A program made the position numbers and the translations under genes. From contig CAYUNT010000102.1 of assembly GCA_964446285.1 (NCBI GenBank), positions 1 to 15,773 of the forward strand: a DNA stretch of 15,773 nt. The letters run 5' to 3'. Below, piece after piece: positions 1 to 7,095 of the stretch; position 1 is the first letter of the stretch, and each line of letters starts with the position of its first letter. A model generated the notes under the pieces. That model searched no databases, had not been told where the DNA came from, and saw only the letters and a program-made list of their open reading frames with translations. The stretch is from CAYUNT01 sp964446285. Its GTDB lineage: Bacteria; Sumerlaeota; Sumerlaeia; SLMS01; CAYUNT01.

Positions 1-1526
1 ATCTGATTGGCCGTGAGTGGATCGCCGCCGCCTGTGAAAAGGACAGTTACCTTTACTCCGGCCCAGGCGAGGAACGGAATAAGCGGCAGGAAGACCAGGA
101 CGCCGATTACCTTAAAGAGCACATTGGCCAGAGCCACGCGGCGGGCTTCGCGACCCATTCCTGCGGCAGCCAGCAACGCGGATGTCGTGGTTCCGATATT
201 GGCTCCAAAAACCATCGGGACGGCAGCCAGCGGAGTGATGAGATTTTGATGCGCCAGCGCCAGCACAAGGCCCAGCACGGCGGCGCTGCTATGGATCATG
301 GCGGTAAGAATCGCGGCCAGGATAATTGTCCAGCCAGGATAGTCCTGCAGGGCGTAAAGCGCTCCGGCCAGCCAGGGCAGACTGCGAAGCGGCATCATGG
401 CCTGGATCATCAATTGCATTCCGTGAAAGATCAGGCCAAATCCAAATAAACCCGCGCCCAAGTCACGAACCGCGCGAGAACTTCGCGCGGGAAGCTGAAG
501 CAAAACACCCAAAGCAACGGCAATCAGCGCCACATCATAGACATTGAATGCCAGCAACTGCACAATCAGCGTGGTTCCAATGGCCGAGCCGAAAATCAGC
601 GGCATCGCCTGCCGCAAAGTCATCGTGTTCACCCCGGCAAACGACACGAACATGGTCGTGGAGGCGGTGCTGGATTGAACGAGAAATGTGGAGAGAGCTC
701 CTACGAAAACTCCAAGCACGGGATGGGAATCCAGTCGGCCCATCCAATCGCGAAGGCGCGGACCTCCGAGGCGTCCCAGGCCGTCTCCGGTCAATTTGGC
801 GCCGAGCAGAAAAAGCGCCATTCCGCCTGTGAGACCGACAAGCATCCAATTGAACCACGACTTTGTGCGGCACTCGATTTGAAACGTCAGTCGTGGACCG
901 GAGTCAGGCGCTTCCGGATTCAGAAAAAATTCAATTCTATGCTTGCCCAGCGTATTCACGCGCACTTGCAGGAGTTCCGCGATTCCCTTGGAATCCGTAA
1001 TCAGCGGGCTGGGCGGAACGGCAGACAAAACCTCATTTTGGCGGCTTGAGGATTTTTCCTCTGGAATTAGCAAATAATACACCCGGACGCCAGAGGCTGG
1101 CCGGCGGTTCGCATCAATAACTTGCAGGCGCGGCGGATTATTCAGCCGGCTTCCTGGAGTTGCAATCTGCCGGTCCAGAGGAATGCCTGGCGCGCCTGAG
1201 TCGGTGGCCCAAATCAGCGAAAGCGTCGCGCTCGTCGGATCCTGTTGCGAGAATTGCTGCGCCAGTCCGCCGGAATTGGGGGCATGGCGCGGCGCGGAAG
1301 GCACGGCGGATACCGAGCCAGACACACTTGGCGAATCGATTTTCGCCGCGGCGGAAGACCCGTCCATCGCTCCTGTTTGGCCAAGCTGGGGGCGCAGGAA
1401 ACTCAGGCTGCCAATAGCAAGAATTCCCACTGCGAACAAGACGGCAGGATGGCGGTAGAATGCCTGCCCAGCTTCTGGCTGTTGGGCGAAGTCCATGCCT
1501 TCCGATTTCTCGGCGGCGCTGCGCAT
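1..1526 (-). CDS. Na/Pi cotransporter family protein with N-terminal Ig-like domain (C-terminus off left edge)
   Basis: Integral inner-membrane protein of the Na+/phosphate cotransporter (Na_Pi_cotrans) family, probably importing or exporting phosphate with sodium; the substrate is inferred from the family. Translating from ATG at 1526-1524 gives 508 residues with no stop before the window edge. Residues about 26-44 are a membrane anchor. Residues about 95-205 are a beta-rich extracytoplasmic region that reads like a bacterial Ig-like (Big_1-type) domain (RLQVIDANRRPASGVRVYY, then TDSKGIAEL and LGKHRIEFF). The transporter core starts at about 225 with MLVGLTGGMALFLLGAKL, followed by LVQSSTASTTM at 283-292, FGSAIGTT at 312-319, MIHSSAAVLGL at 410-420 and FGANIGTT at 440-447. 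The paired QSS/HSS and G-x-IGTT motifs are the internal repeat of the family. The second motif has His where Gln is usual. An in-frame stop lies at 1575-1577, and GTG at 1565 is the alternative start. Any PhoU-like C-terminal domain would be outside the window. Confidence 0.9.
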   Translation of the reverse strand, partial: MRSAAEKSEGMDFAQQPEAGQAFYRHPAVLFAVGILAIGSLSFLRPQLGQTGAMDGSSAAAKIDSPSVSGSVSAVPSAPRHAPNSGGLAQQFSQQDPTSATLSLIWATDSGAPGIPLDRQIATPGSRLNNPPRLQVIDANRRPASGVRVYYLLIPEEKSSSRQNEVLSAVPPSPLITDSKGIAELLQVRVNTLGKHRIEFFLNPEAPDSGPRLTFQIECRTKSWFNWMLVGLTGGMALFLLGAKLTGDGLGRLGGPRLRDWMGRLDSHPVLGVFVGALSTFLVQSSTASTTMFVSFAGVNTMTLRQAMPLIFGSAIGTTLIVQLLAFNVYDVALIAVALGVLLQLPARSSRAVRDLGAGLFGFGLIFHGMQLMIQAMMPLRSLPWLAGALYALQDYPGWTIILAAILTAMIHSSAAVLGLVLALAHQNLITPLAAVPMVFGANIGTTTSALLAAAGMGREARRVALANVLFKVIGVLVFLPLIPFLAWAGVKVTVLFTGGGDPLTANQ

Positions 1527-1837
1527 GGCTTTTCCGGAAAGGTCTCTGGGATTCGTCTGACGCACTCCAAAAATTCAGTGCCACCCCTCGTCCATCCTTT
1601 GGTTTCCGCATAAAAGAATGCTGGACGCAAGCAAAACCCGCATCCGCAGCAAGACAAGCGCTGTTCTGATGGTCTTGATCGCCTCAATTCTCGTCTCATT
1701 CACGCTTATCGGAGGAGAAATGCAAAAAAGCGCAAAGCCAGGAAGGACTAGGCTTGCCTTTGGCGATCAAAGAAGTGTAGCGCAACCGGGCGTTGCGTTG
1801 ATTGGACGGCACATTTGCATAAGGATTTGCATATAGA
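1527..1837. promoter_or_regulatory. Divergent intergenic region between transporter and tmk
   Basis: This 311-base gene-free stretch lies between two divergently transcribed genes and so should hold both promoters. I see no convincing -35/-10 pair on either strand. The one visible feature is a 9-bp direct repeat just upstream of tmk, listed separately. A short open frame here (1618-1836, plus) has a hydrophobic run, but it lacks a ribosome binding site and overlaps the upstream region of the transporter, so I do not call it a gene. Confidence 0.4.
1813..1833 (+). repeat. 9-bp direct repeat ATTTGCATA x2 before tmk
   Basis: ATTTGCATA occurs at 1813-1821 and again at 1825-1833, with a 12-bp period. 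The second copy ends four bases before the tmk start codon, so the pair covers the position where a ribosome binding site would sit. AAGGA at 1821-1825 lies between them but is 12 bases from the ATG, which is longer than ideal. The pair could be an operator half-site pair or chance. The sequence shows the repeat; any regulatory role is a guess. Confidence 0.35.
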
Positions 1838-2488
1838 ATGGCTGCGCAGGCAGGATCAACAAACCAGACGCTGGACGATAATAAAGGCATTCTGATGGCC
1901 TTTGAGGGAATCGATGGCGCGGGGAAAACGACGCAGATTCGTGCCTTGGCGCAATGGCTGCGCGAGCACGGAGTGAAGGTGGCGCTTCTGCGTGAGCCTA
2001 CGGATGGCCCAATCGGCAAACAGATTCGCGCCCTGGCGGGCGCGGGGCGCGATGCCTGCCCGCCCGAGGAGGAATTCCGGCTGTTTCGCGAAGACAGACG
2101 CTGGAACGTCGAGACGAACATTCTTCCGGCGCTTGGGCGCGGCGAAGTGGTTTTGCTGGATCGCTATTACATTTCCTCAATGGCCTATCAGGGCGCCCTC
2201 GGGTTGGACCCAGAGCGAATCCGCCGCGAAAATGAAGCGTTTGCGCCCCGGCCAAACCGCATCTACATGCTCGATTTGCCGCCTGCCTTTGCACAGGATC
2301 GAATCCGTCAAAGCCGGGGCGAAAGCCCGAATTTATTTGAACGCGCCGAGTATTTGACAAAGGTCTCGCGCCTGTTTCATTCGTTTCAGTTCGAACAAAT
2401 CCTGTGGATCGACGCCACGCAGCCGCCAGAGAAAATTCAGGAAATCCTGCGCGACGACGCGGCGAAACTGATTGGGCTTCCCGAATAG
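1838..2488 (+). CDS. tmk: Thymidylate kinase (dTMP kinase)
   Basis: Cytoplasmic enzyme that phosphorylates dTMP to dTDP with ATP, an essential step of dTTP synthesis. The 216 residues match the usual length. The P-loop is at 23-31 (EGIDGAGKT), preceded by the hydrophobic strand GILMAF. The dNMP-binding segment REPTDGPIG is at 53-61, in place of the more familiar REPGGTPxG. The DRYYISSMAYQG block at 108-119 is the characteristic DR(Y/H)xxSxxAYQ motif. A lid-like region with RIRQSRGESPNLFER follows at 155-169. I use the ATG at 1838 because the next in-frame ATG (1895) would remove the KGIL strand that precedes the P-loop. The start lacks a well-placed Shine-Dalgarno. It is a single gene, convergent with the downstream glycosyltransferase. 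The TDG variant and the LFREDRRWNVETNILPAL segment suggest a divergent branch of the family, but the kinase assignment is firm. Confidence 0.93.
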   Translation: MAAQAGSTNQTLDDNKGILMAFEGIDGAGKTTQIRALAQWLREHGVKVALLREPTDGPIGKQIRALAGAGRDACPPEEEFRLFREDRRWNVETNILPALGRGEVVLLDRYYISSMAYQGALGLDPERIRRENEAFAPRPNRIYMLDLPPAFAQDRIRQSRGESPNLFERAEYLTKVSRLFHSFQFEQILWIDATQPPEKIQEILRDDAAKLIGLPE

Positions 2489-2545
2489 TCCGCCATGCAA
2501 CGGCGTTAGCAATTGGGCGCGCGGCAGATGGTCTTGGCGAACGAA

Positions 2546-2599
2546 ATGGGACCTATGGGATTAATGGGCCTAATGGGACTAATGGGACCAATGGGACAT
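2546..2599 (+). repeat. Tandem 9-bp repeat array, consensus ATGGGACYW, six copies
   Basis: ATGGG recurs at exactly 9-base spacing at 2546, 2555, 2564, 2573, 2582 and 2591, each copy followed by a variable AC/AT/CC plus two bases. The array lies 57 bases past the tmk stop. It is inverted relative to the GTCC array at 2622-2670. Read in frame it would give a Met-Gly-Pro/Leu repeat, but nothing suggests that it is translated. Confidence 0.85.
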
Positions 2600-2621
2600 A
2601 AGCGGCCCTTTTGTTCTTCTG

Positions 2622-2675
2622 GTCCTTCAGGTCCTTTACGTCCTTTATGTCCTTTGAATCTTTTCCGTCCTTTGA
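2622..2675 (-). repeat. Tandem 9-bp repeat array, core GTCCTTT (AAAGGAC on minus)
   Basis: GTCC occurs at 2622, 2631, 2640, 2649 and 2667 in strict 9-base register, with a degenerate unit at 2658. On minus the unit is AAAGGACNT, close to the ATGGGACNT unit of the neighbouring array, so the two arrays are inverted copies of one motif. In RNA the arms could pair through GGAC/GUCC with G-U wobbles, giving a long imperfect stem with the loop at about 2600-2621. Because both flanking genes end here, a bidirectional terminator or mRNA-end stabilising role is plausible but unproven. Confidence 0.85.
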
Positions 2676-2682
2676 ATTTCTC

Positions 2683-5600
2683 TTACGATCCGGCGGGTTT
2701 TGCCTTTGTCGCGGACGCAGGCGTTGCGGTCGGTGTTGGCGCGGGAGCGGATTGTGGCTGCGTCTTCAACTGATCTTCGAGTTCGCGAATCACATTTTTC
2801 AGGTGAGAACGCGATGGATTGATCTCGAGCGCCTTCTGAAACGCCTCAATGGCCTTGCGTTTGTCATTGTGGCGGTCGTGCAGCGCGCCGAGGTCTTCGT
2901 AAGGGCGGCTGTCGCGATCTTTCGTCAGTTTTGCCGCTTCCAGGAGTGACCGTTCGGCATCCGGATAGCGCCCGGCGCGGTCGTATAGCCAAGCCAAATT
3001 GTAATGCGGCCAGGGATTGTCGGCGAATTTCAATCCTTGCTCCGCCACCTTAATTGCCTCGTCGCGCCTGCCGTTTTTCTCAAGATAATCAGACAAATGC
3101 CGATACAGCCATTCCTGGCTCGGAGAGGCTTCGAGCGAAATACGCCAGACTTTGATCGCGGTGTCCGTGTCGTTTTGCCTGTAAGCGATGTCGGCCAGAT
3201 CGTTCAGAAACGGGACGTTTCCGCGGAACAAATCCGCGCCGCGCATAATGAGCGCTTTCATTTTGTCGTCATACGGAACGCTGGCCTTTTTGGCGGCCTG
3301 GACAAACTCGGAATACAAATGCGGAACGCGCGGATTGCGCCGGATTGCCTCCTGAAGCCGCCGCACAACTTCGGCGTTGTCAATGTCCGCGGGAACATCC
3401 TTGCGCCGGAAAAAGTGGTTCCAGGATTTCCCGTATTTGACGAATTTTCCCACCTCGACATACAAGTCCTTAAATTCCGGACAATGCCAGTAAATGTCGG
3501 TAATTTGCGGATAGGCGAACCCGCCCGGCGAATCGCCCGATTCCGTTTGGTGCTGGATAAACAGGGTGCAATACTCAGGCGGTTTTGCGAGGAGCCACTT
3601 CAAATTACGGTCGCTTAACGCCTTTTGCGCCATGTTGTAGGCCTGCTGGCGGAAGTTCTGCTCCATCGCGGAGGGAACAGGGCGGCGCAGGCGCGCCTTC
3701 TGGTCCAGGTTGTTGCGGATTATTTCCAGGGGCTGCCTGGCTTTTTCCTTGTCGTCAAGGCGCGAGAAAGTTTGTTCCGCTTGCTCGCGAACGCGTTTTT
3801 CCTCGTCGGGCGTGAGTGGCTGGCGCAGACGCCATTCATCGGCCAGTTCGCGGTAAATCTCCTTTTCCGAACGCATCGAGCCGCGCACGCTTGGCGCGTT
3901 GGCCATTTCTTTTGTTACCAGGCCGTCGGGGTCGATCAACTTCACGTCCATGTTGAGCCACGCGGGATAGCCAAGGTCGCTCATGAACATCGTGGTATTT
4001 GGCTGGCAATGCTGGAGCATCCAGGTGGCAACGCCTGGCAGCGCAAGCGAGAATCCGGATTGATAGGCGCGTTTCACATTGGACCAGCGCGCCCAATGCG
4101 CATTCCTCGGGATCAGGAATGGGTCGGTTCCCCAAAGATAAAGTGTGGCGATGCGGAGTTGGTTTTGCGCGCTGAGAAGCACTCCCAACGCCAGGAGCGC
4201 ATAGACCGGCCAGCGAGCGATGGAACGCGCCCAGCGTCCGCGCGAAACGAGGCGGAAAGCCCATCCGATCCCAAGCGCGACGGCGGCCAGCCAGAGAATA
4301 TCGTTGCGCGAGATGGAAAACGAATCGGCCTTAAGGCGCGCCACGGCGTCAAATATGCCCAAATCACCGGCGATGGCGGCGGATTCGCCAACCGCCGCGC
4401 GAAGGAGATTCGTAATCGGAGGCAGCAAACCCATAAACAACAGAGCGAACGCGGCATAGAGTAAAAGTTCGCCGATAAATTGGGCAATGCGCCGGTGGCG
4501 AAGCGTGCGCCGCTGGGCCAGGGCGGCGGCGGGATCGTCTTCAAGAGCGGCGGATGAAGAAGCGGAGGCGTCTGGCGGGGGAGAGGTGCGCGCGCGCGCG
4601 ATGGACCACGGCGTTTCTCCGGCAAGAATGGCCGCCCAGCGCATAAGTAGCAAAAGCCCGGCCCCTCCCGCCACGGCAAACCACAGCGGCGTCAGCGGCC
4701 CCGCTTTGGTTCCGGTCAGGATTTCGCGCCCCTTGAAAAATACGAGCCAGAACCACGCCGCGAACACGGCGATTTCCACAACGAGCCACGCTATCCGCCT
4801 TTCAGGAGCAAGAACGTGCGACTCTTTATTGTCCTTTAGGTCATTCTTGCCGTCCCCTTCGTCCTTTCTGTCCTTTTCATTTCCGCTTCCCACATTCCAA
4901 AGCGGCAAAAGGCGCTGCAAATGGCGGATCGCCATAAGAATCGCGAGCGAAATAAACGGCACAATCACCTGCAGAAACCGGAAGTTCTGCATCCAGTCGC
5001 CGTTCACATAATAGACATAGAATACATTGAGGATAATCGGCCCGAGCACGAGCAACATGGCGGGGCGCGGCCAAAGCAGGCACAAAATGAAGGAAATCAG
5101 GCACAAATTCAGGAATCCCGGCCCGTGGCCGAGATACCATTCGCGCAAGTGCACAATGCCGCGCGCTTTGTAGTCGCCGTGGACCTTCGCATAGAAGGTG
5201 TTTGGCAGCAGGTCGCCATAATACCAGACTTTCCATGCGTAAAACGTCCCGAAAAACACGGCGCAGATGAGGCCCCAGCGGAAAAAACGCCGCCAGTCGA
5301 GCCGCCCTCGCGCCACTTGCACGGCGGCCCAGGCGGCCAGTGGCGTCATGTAATAGAGCGACTCGAACCGCGTCATGGCGGCGAGCGAGGCGAGGAACGG
5401 CGACAAGGTCCACGCGCGCGGATCGCGCATTTCCTGATAAAACCGCGCGTAGGCCCAGATGAGCAGCGCGACGGCGAATTGCGTTTCGAGTCCCATCATG
5501 GACCAGCAGGCGAAATGGACGTTGAGCGCCATCGGAATGACGGCGATCCAGTTCCAGACATCGCGCCGCCGCGAGAGGAGTCCGCCAAAGTGCGCCACGC

Positions 5601-6600
5601 CCCACATCGCCGCCAGGCAACTGAGAAAACCCATCACCTTGGCGCAGAACATTGCGTCGAAACCCGCGCCGATGCATACCGCAATGGCCGCCATCCAGGC
5701 GAGGGCGGTGCAGCCTTCGACGCGTTCGCCCGGATTATACACCGGGCCGCGGCCATGTATAAAATTATCAGAATAACGAAATGTGATATAGGCGTCGTCG
5801 ATCGTTTCCACCCAATAATGAATGGCAACATACCAAAACGCGCAAGCAGCGGCGAGGAAGATCAAGCCATGCGCCCAGGCGCGGGGCGAACGGATTGTGC
5901 CGTGCCAGAAGGCGGAGGCGGCCTCGCGCACCGAATAACGACGCGGACGCGAACCAGGTTCGCCGCGGACGGCGTTCCATAAGGCTTTGAGCAACCATCC
6001 GCCGCCGCGTGTGATGACGATCCACCACCAACCGATCAGCAACCACCAAGCGAGCGAATGCAAAGCGGCCGCGGCACCTGATGAACGCGAATGGCCGTTG
6101 CCTGATCCCGAATCCGCGAAATCTCCCGAATCCGCGCTGTCGCCAAACAGCAACGGCTCCGCGGGGGGAGGAGGGGGCATCGTCGGCATCGGCGGCGCCG
6201 AAGACGCTGGGGCAGACTCTGCGCTTATAGGAAAGCCCTGGGTGTCTTGGGCATCCTGCTCAAGTTGTATTCCGGTGGCTTGGACGTCCTGTCCAAGATT
6301 TCCCGTGGCCTGGGCATCTTGCCCATAATTCGTATTTGGCTTTTCTGTTTGGTTCTTGGGAGAAAATGCAAGCGCGGCTCCAGACGTCTCGGCAGACGTT
6401 TCGTCAGACGCCTCCGGCGAACCAGTTGTTTGCGGAACGATTTTCTCGTCGCGATTATGAGTTTCCGCCGAATCCATGAAGCCGCGCAAATCCCCAAAAT
6501 TCAAGTCCGACCCATTTCCAGGGTCCATACAAAACGGCAGAGCGTGCCGCATAACGGGAAAGGGGTCAAGAGCAAGGGGGCAAAACCCGCGATTGGCCAT
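2683..6600 (-). CDS. GT-C family membrane glycosyltransferase with C-terminal TPR domain
   Basis: Polytopic membrane protein, probably transferring a sugar from a polyprenyl-phosphate donor on the periplasmic side. Residues 1-180 are low-complexity and Pro/Ser/Asp-rich, including an in-frame repeat (93-122). About fourteen hydrophobic segments follow between about 182 and 812. The first periplasmic loop carries the GT-C Asp pair in TIDDAYITFRYSDN (266-279), then YNPGERVEG (288-296). Later motifs are YYGDLLPNTFYAKV (460-473), GDWMQNFRFL (534-543) and SDLGYPAWL...LIDPDGL (874-894). This set matches bacterial proteins related to the AftB arabinofuranosyltransferase group, though donor and acceptor cannot be read from it. 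A Lys/Asp-rich loop (571-594) carries a 9-bp repeat. Residues about 1075-1278 are TPR repeats, clearest in the last three (for example KAIEAFQKALEINPS at 1249-1263), followed by a Pro/Ala/Thr tail. The start is uncertain: Met17, Met25 and Met42 are alternatives, and none has a strong ribosome binding site. Confidence 0.8.
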   Translation of the reverse strand: MANRGFCPLALDPFPVMRHALPFCMDPGNGSDLNFGDLRGFMDSAETHNRDEKIVPQTTGSPEASDETSAETSGAALAFSPKNQTEKPNTNYGQDAQATGNLGQDVQATGIQLEQDAQDTQGFPISAESAPASSAPPMPTMPPPPPAEPLLFGDSADSGDFADSGSGNGHSRSSGAAAALHSLAWWLLIGWWWIVITRGGGWLLKALWNAVRGEPGSRPRRYSVREAASAFWHGTIRSPRAWAHGLIFLAAACAFWYVAIHYWVETIDDAYITFRYSDNFIHGRGPVYNPGERVEGCTALAWMAAIAVCIGAGFDAMFCAKVMGFLSCLAAMWGVAHFGGLLSRRRDVWNWIAVIPMALNVHFACWSMMGLETQFAVALLIWAYARFYQEMRDPRAWTLSPFLASLAAMTRFESLYYMTPLAAWAAVQVARGRLDWRRFFRWGLICAVFFGTFYAWKVWYYGDLLPNTFYAKVHGDYKARGIVHLREWYLGHGPGFLNLCLISFILCLLWPRPAMLLVLGPIILNVFYVYYVNGDWMQNFRFLQVIVPFISLAILMAIRHLQRLLPLWNVGSGNEKDRKDEGDGKNDLKDNKESHVLAPERRIAWLVVEIAVFAAWFWLVFFKGREILTGTKAGPLTPLWFAVAGGAGLLLLMRWAAILAGETPWSIARARTSPPPDASASSSAALEDDPAAALAQRRTLRHRRIAQFIGELLLYAAFALLFMGLLPPITNLLRAAVGESAAIAGDLGIFDAVARLKADSFSISRNDILWLAAVALGIGWAFRLVSRGRWARSIARWPVYALLALGVLLSAQNQLRIATLYLWGTDPFLIPRNAHWARWSNVKRAYQSGFSLALPGVATWMLQHCQPNTTMFMSDLGYPAWLNMDVKLIDPDGLVTKEMANAPSVRGSMRSEKEIYRELADEWRLRQPLTPDEEKRVREQAEQTFSRLDDKEKARQPLEIIRNNLDQKARLRRPVPSAMEQNFRQQAYNMAQKALSDRNLKWLLAKPPEYCTLFIQHQTESGDSPGGFAYPQITDIYWHCPEFKDLYVEVGKFVKYGKSWNHFFRRKDVPADIDNAEVVRRLQEAIRRNPRVPHLYSEFVQAAKKASVPYDDKMKALIMRGADLFRGNVPFLNDLADIAYRQNDTDTAIKVWRISLEASPSQEWLYRHLSDYLEKNGRRDEAIKVAEQGLKFADNPWPHYNLAWLYDRAGRYPDAERSLLEAAKLTKDRDSRPYEDLGALHDRHNDKRKAIEAFQKALEINPSRSHLKNVIRELEDQLKTQPQSAPAPTPTATPASATKAKPAGS
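4819..4890 (-). repeat. In-frame GTCC 9-mer repeat within the glycosyltransferase
   Basis: GTCC falls at 4831, 4852, 4861 and 4870, with a GTCA variant at 4840, in the same GTCCTTT style as the array just outside the 3' end of this gene. It encodes the charged stretch GSGNEKDRKDEGDGKN (571-586) and the following DLKDNKE, which forms a hydrophilic loop between hydrophobic segments. The spacing between the second and third units is 12 rather than 9, so the frame is kept. Confidence 0.7.
6235..6325 (-). repeat. Three in-frame hairpin repeats encoding GQDAQATG-type units
   Basis: Three small inverted repeats sit 30-33 bases apart. CTTGGGC/GCTCAAG is at 6246-6264, the perfect 7-bp stem CTTGGAC/GTCCAAG is at 6279-6297, and TGGGC/GCCCA is at 6311-6325. 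Each has a 5-base loop (ATCCT, GTCCT, ATCTT). The spacers share a CCSGTGGC-like segment. On minus they encode YGQDAQATG, LGQDVQATG and LEQDAQDTQ (residues about 92-121). They look like a dispersed REP-type element carried in the disordered N-terminal linker of the glycosyltransferase. Confidence 0.7.
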
Positions 6601-6700
6601 TGCAATTTGCCACTTCTCTTCGGGCGCATCTCTTTTTTTTGTCCATCCGCAGGCGAAACCGCCACGTTTCTTTCAGCGAGGCCACCTGCGGCGCGGATGG

Positions 6701-6762
6701 CGCCAAGCGCCACAACGAGGCGCAAGAGGACTACGCCAAGCGCCTCAACGAGGTGCGAGAAG
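6701..6762. repeat. Tandem direct repeat, two copies of about 30 bp, period 33
   Basis: CGCCAAGCGCC is followed by ACAACGAGGCGC in the copy starting at 6701 and by TCAACGAGGTGC in the copy starting at 6734. The copies differ at a few positions. The repeat directly abuts the hairpin at 6762-6801, so the two may be parts of one composite element. The period of 33 is a multiple of 3 and keeps frames open on both strands, which creates spurious open frames here. Confidence 0.7.
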
Positions 6763-6801
6763 GTAGCCTGGGGTTCCGCTTCGCTCCACCCCCAGGTTAC
6801 C
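6762..6801. repeat. Long-stem palindromic element (GGTAGCCTGGGG / CCCCAGGTTACC)
   Basis: Bases 6762-6773 pair with 6790-6801 over 12 positions, eleven Watson-Crick and one G-T, around a 16-base loop that contains GCTTCGC. No T-tract follows on either strand, so it is not a standard intrinsic terminator. From memory it resembles a 'CCTGGGG..GGAGCGAAGCGGAACCCCAGG' repeat that is common in PVC-group genomes; a genome-wide search would be needed to confirm that. Confidence 0.7.
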
Positions 6802-7082
6802 CTCTTTGGCCTCTTCAAGGCCACGGCGGGATTCTTTGCAAAAAAGTGAGACGTGCCCCTCCACTTCATTAAGTCATGTAACGAATTGACACAGAACAAA
6901 ATTCGAGCAAGTTTGCTATTCGTGCGTTGGGCCTGAGTGAAAAATTTTCTTTTATCCGTCGCCGTGGCGTTGTGATTCCTATTACGCGGATTCGGCGGTA
7001 ATTCGTACAAGTCCTGCTGATGAGGACGGGAACTGCGTTTCATCTCAATACTCTGATTATGCCATTGTGGCGGCGGTGGGCA

Positions 7083-7089
7083 AAGGAGG
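7083..7089 (+). promoter_or_regulatory. Strong Shine-Dalgarno (AAGGAGG) for the secreted protease
   Basis: AAGGAGG is six bases upstream of the ATG at 7096. This fixes the start of the large secreted protein and is the only textbook ribosome binding site in the window, which suggests efficient translation of that gene. Confidence 0.85.
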
Positions 7090-7095
7090 CGCATC

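Larger units (their letters stand above)
6601..7095. promoter_or_regulatory. Divergent intergenic region between glycosyltransferase and secreted protease
   Basis: These 495 bases contain no convincing gene. The left third (6601-6690) is the upstream region of the glycosyltransferase and may include part of its true 5' end. The middle (6701-6801) holds a 33-bp tandem repeat and a strong hairpin, described separately. The right part (6840-7095) is more AT-rich and is the likely promoter and leader of the protease gene. It contains TTGACA at 6886-6891, but no -10 box at a standard distance. Confidence 0.5.

Noticed and set aside
1618..1836. 72-codon plus-strand open frame with a hydrophobic run
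   Set aside because: It has no ribosome binding site and no recognisable family, and it lies in the divergent promoter region overlapping the upstream sequence of the transporter gene.
2513..2773. Open frame reading as a Met-Gly-Pro/Leu collagen-like repeat
   Set aside because: It is simply the 9-bp array read in frame, then runs antisense into the 3' end of the glycosyltransferase. There is no start signal.
4921..5982. 353-codon plus-strand frame opposite the glycosyltransferase
   Set aside because: It is a His/Arg/Glu-rich mirror of the hydrophobic minus-strand coding sequence, with no family resemblance.
6886..6920. TTGACA -35-like box upstream of the protease
   Set aside because: No acceptable -10 box lies 16-18 bases downstream; the nearest candidate, GCTATT at 6915, is too far away.
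7011..7033. CTGATGA at 7017-7023, resembling the hammerhead ribozyme core
   Set aside because: The required stem II and following GAAA are missing. The local structure is only a 4-bp GTCC/GGAC stem with CTGATGA in its loop.
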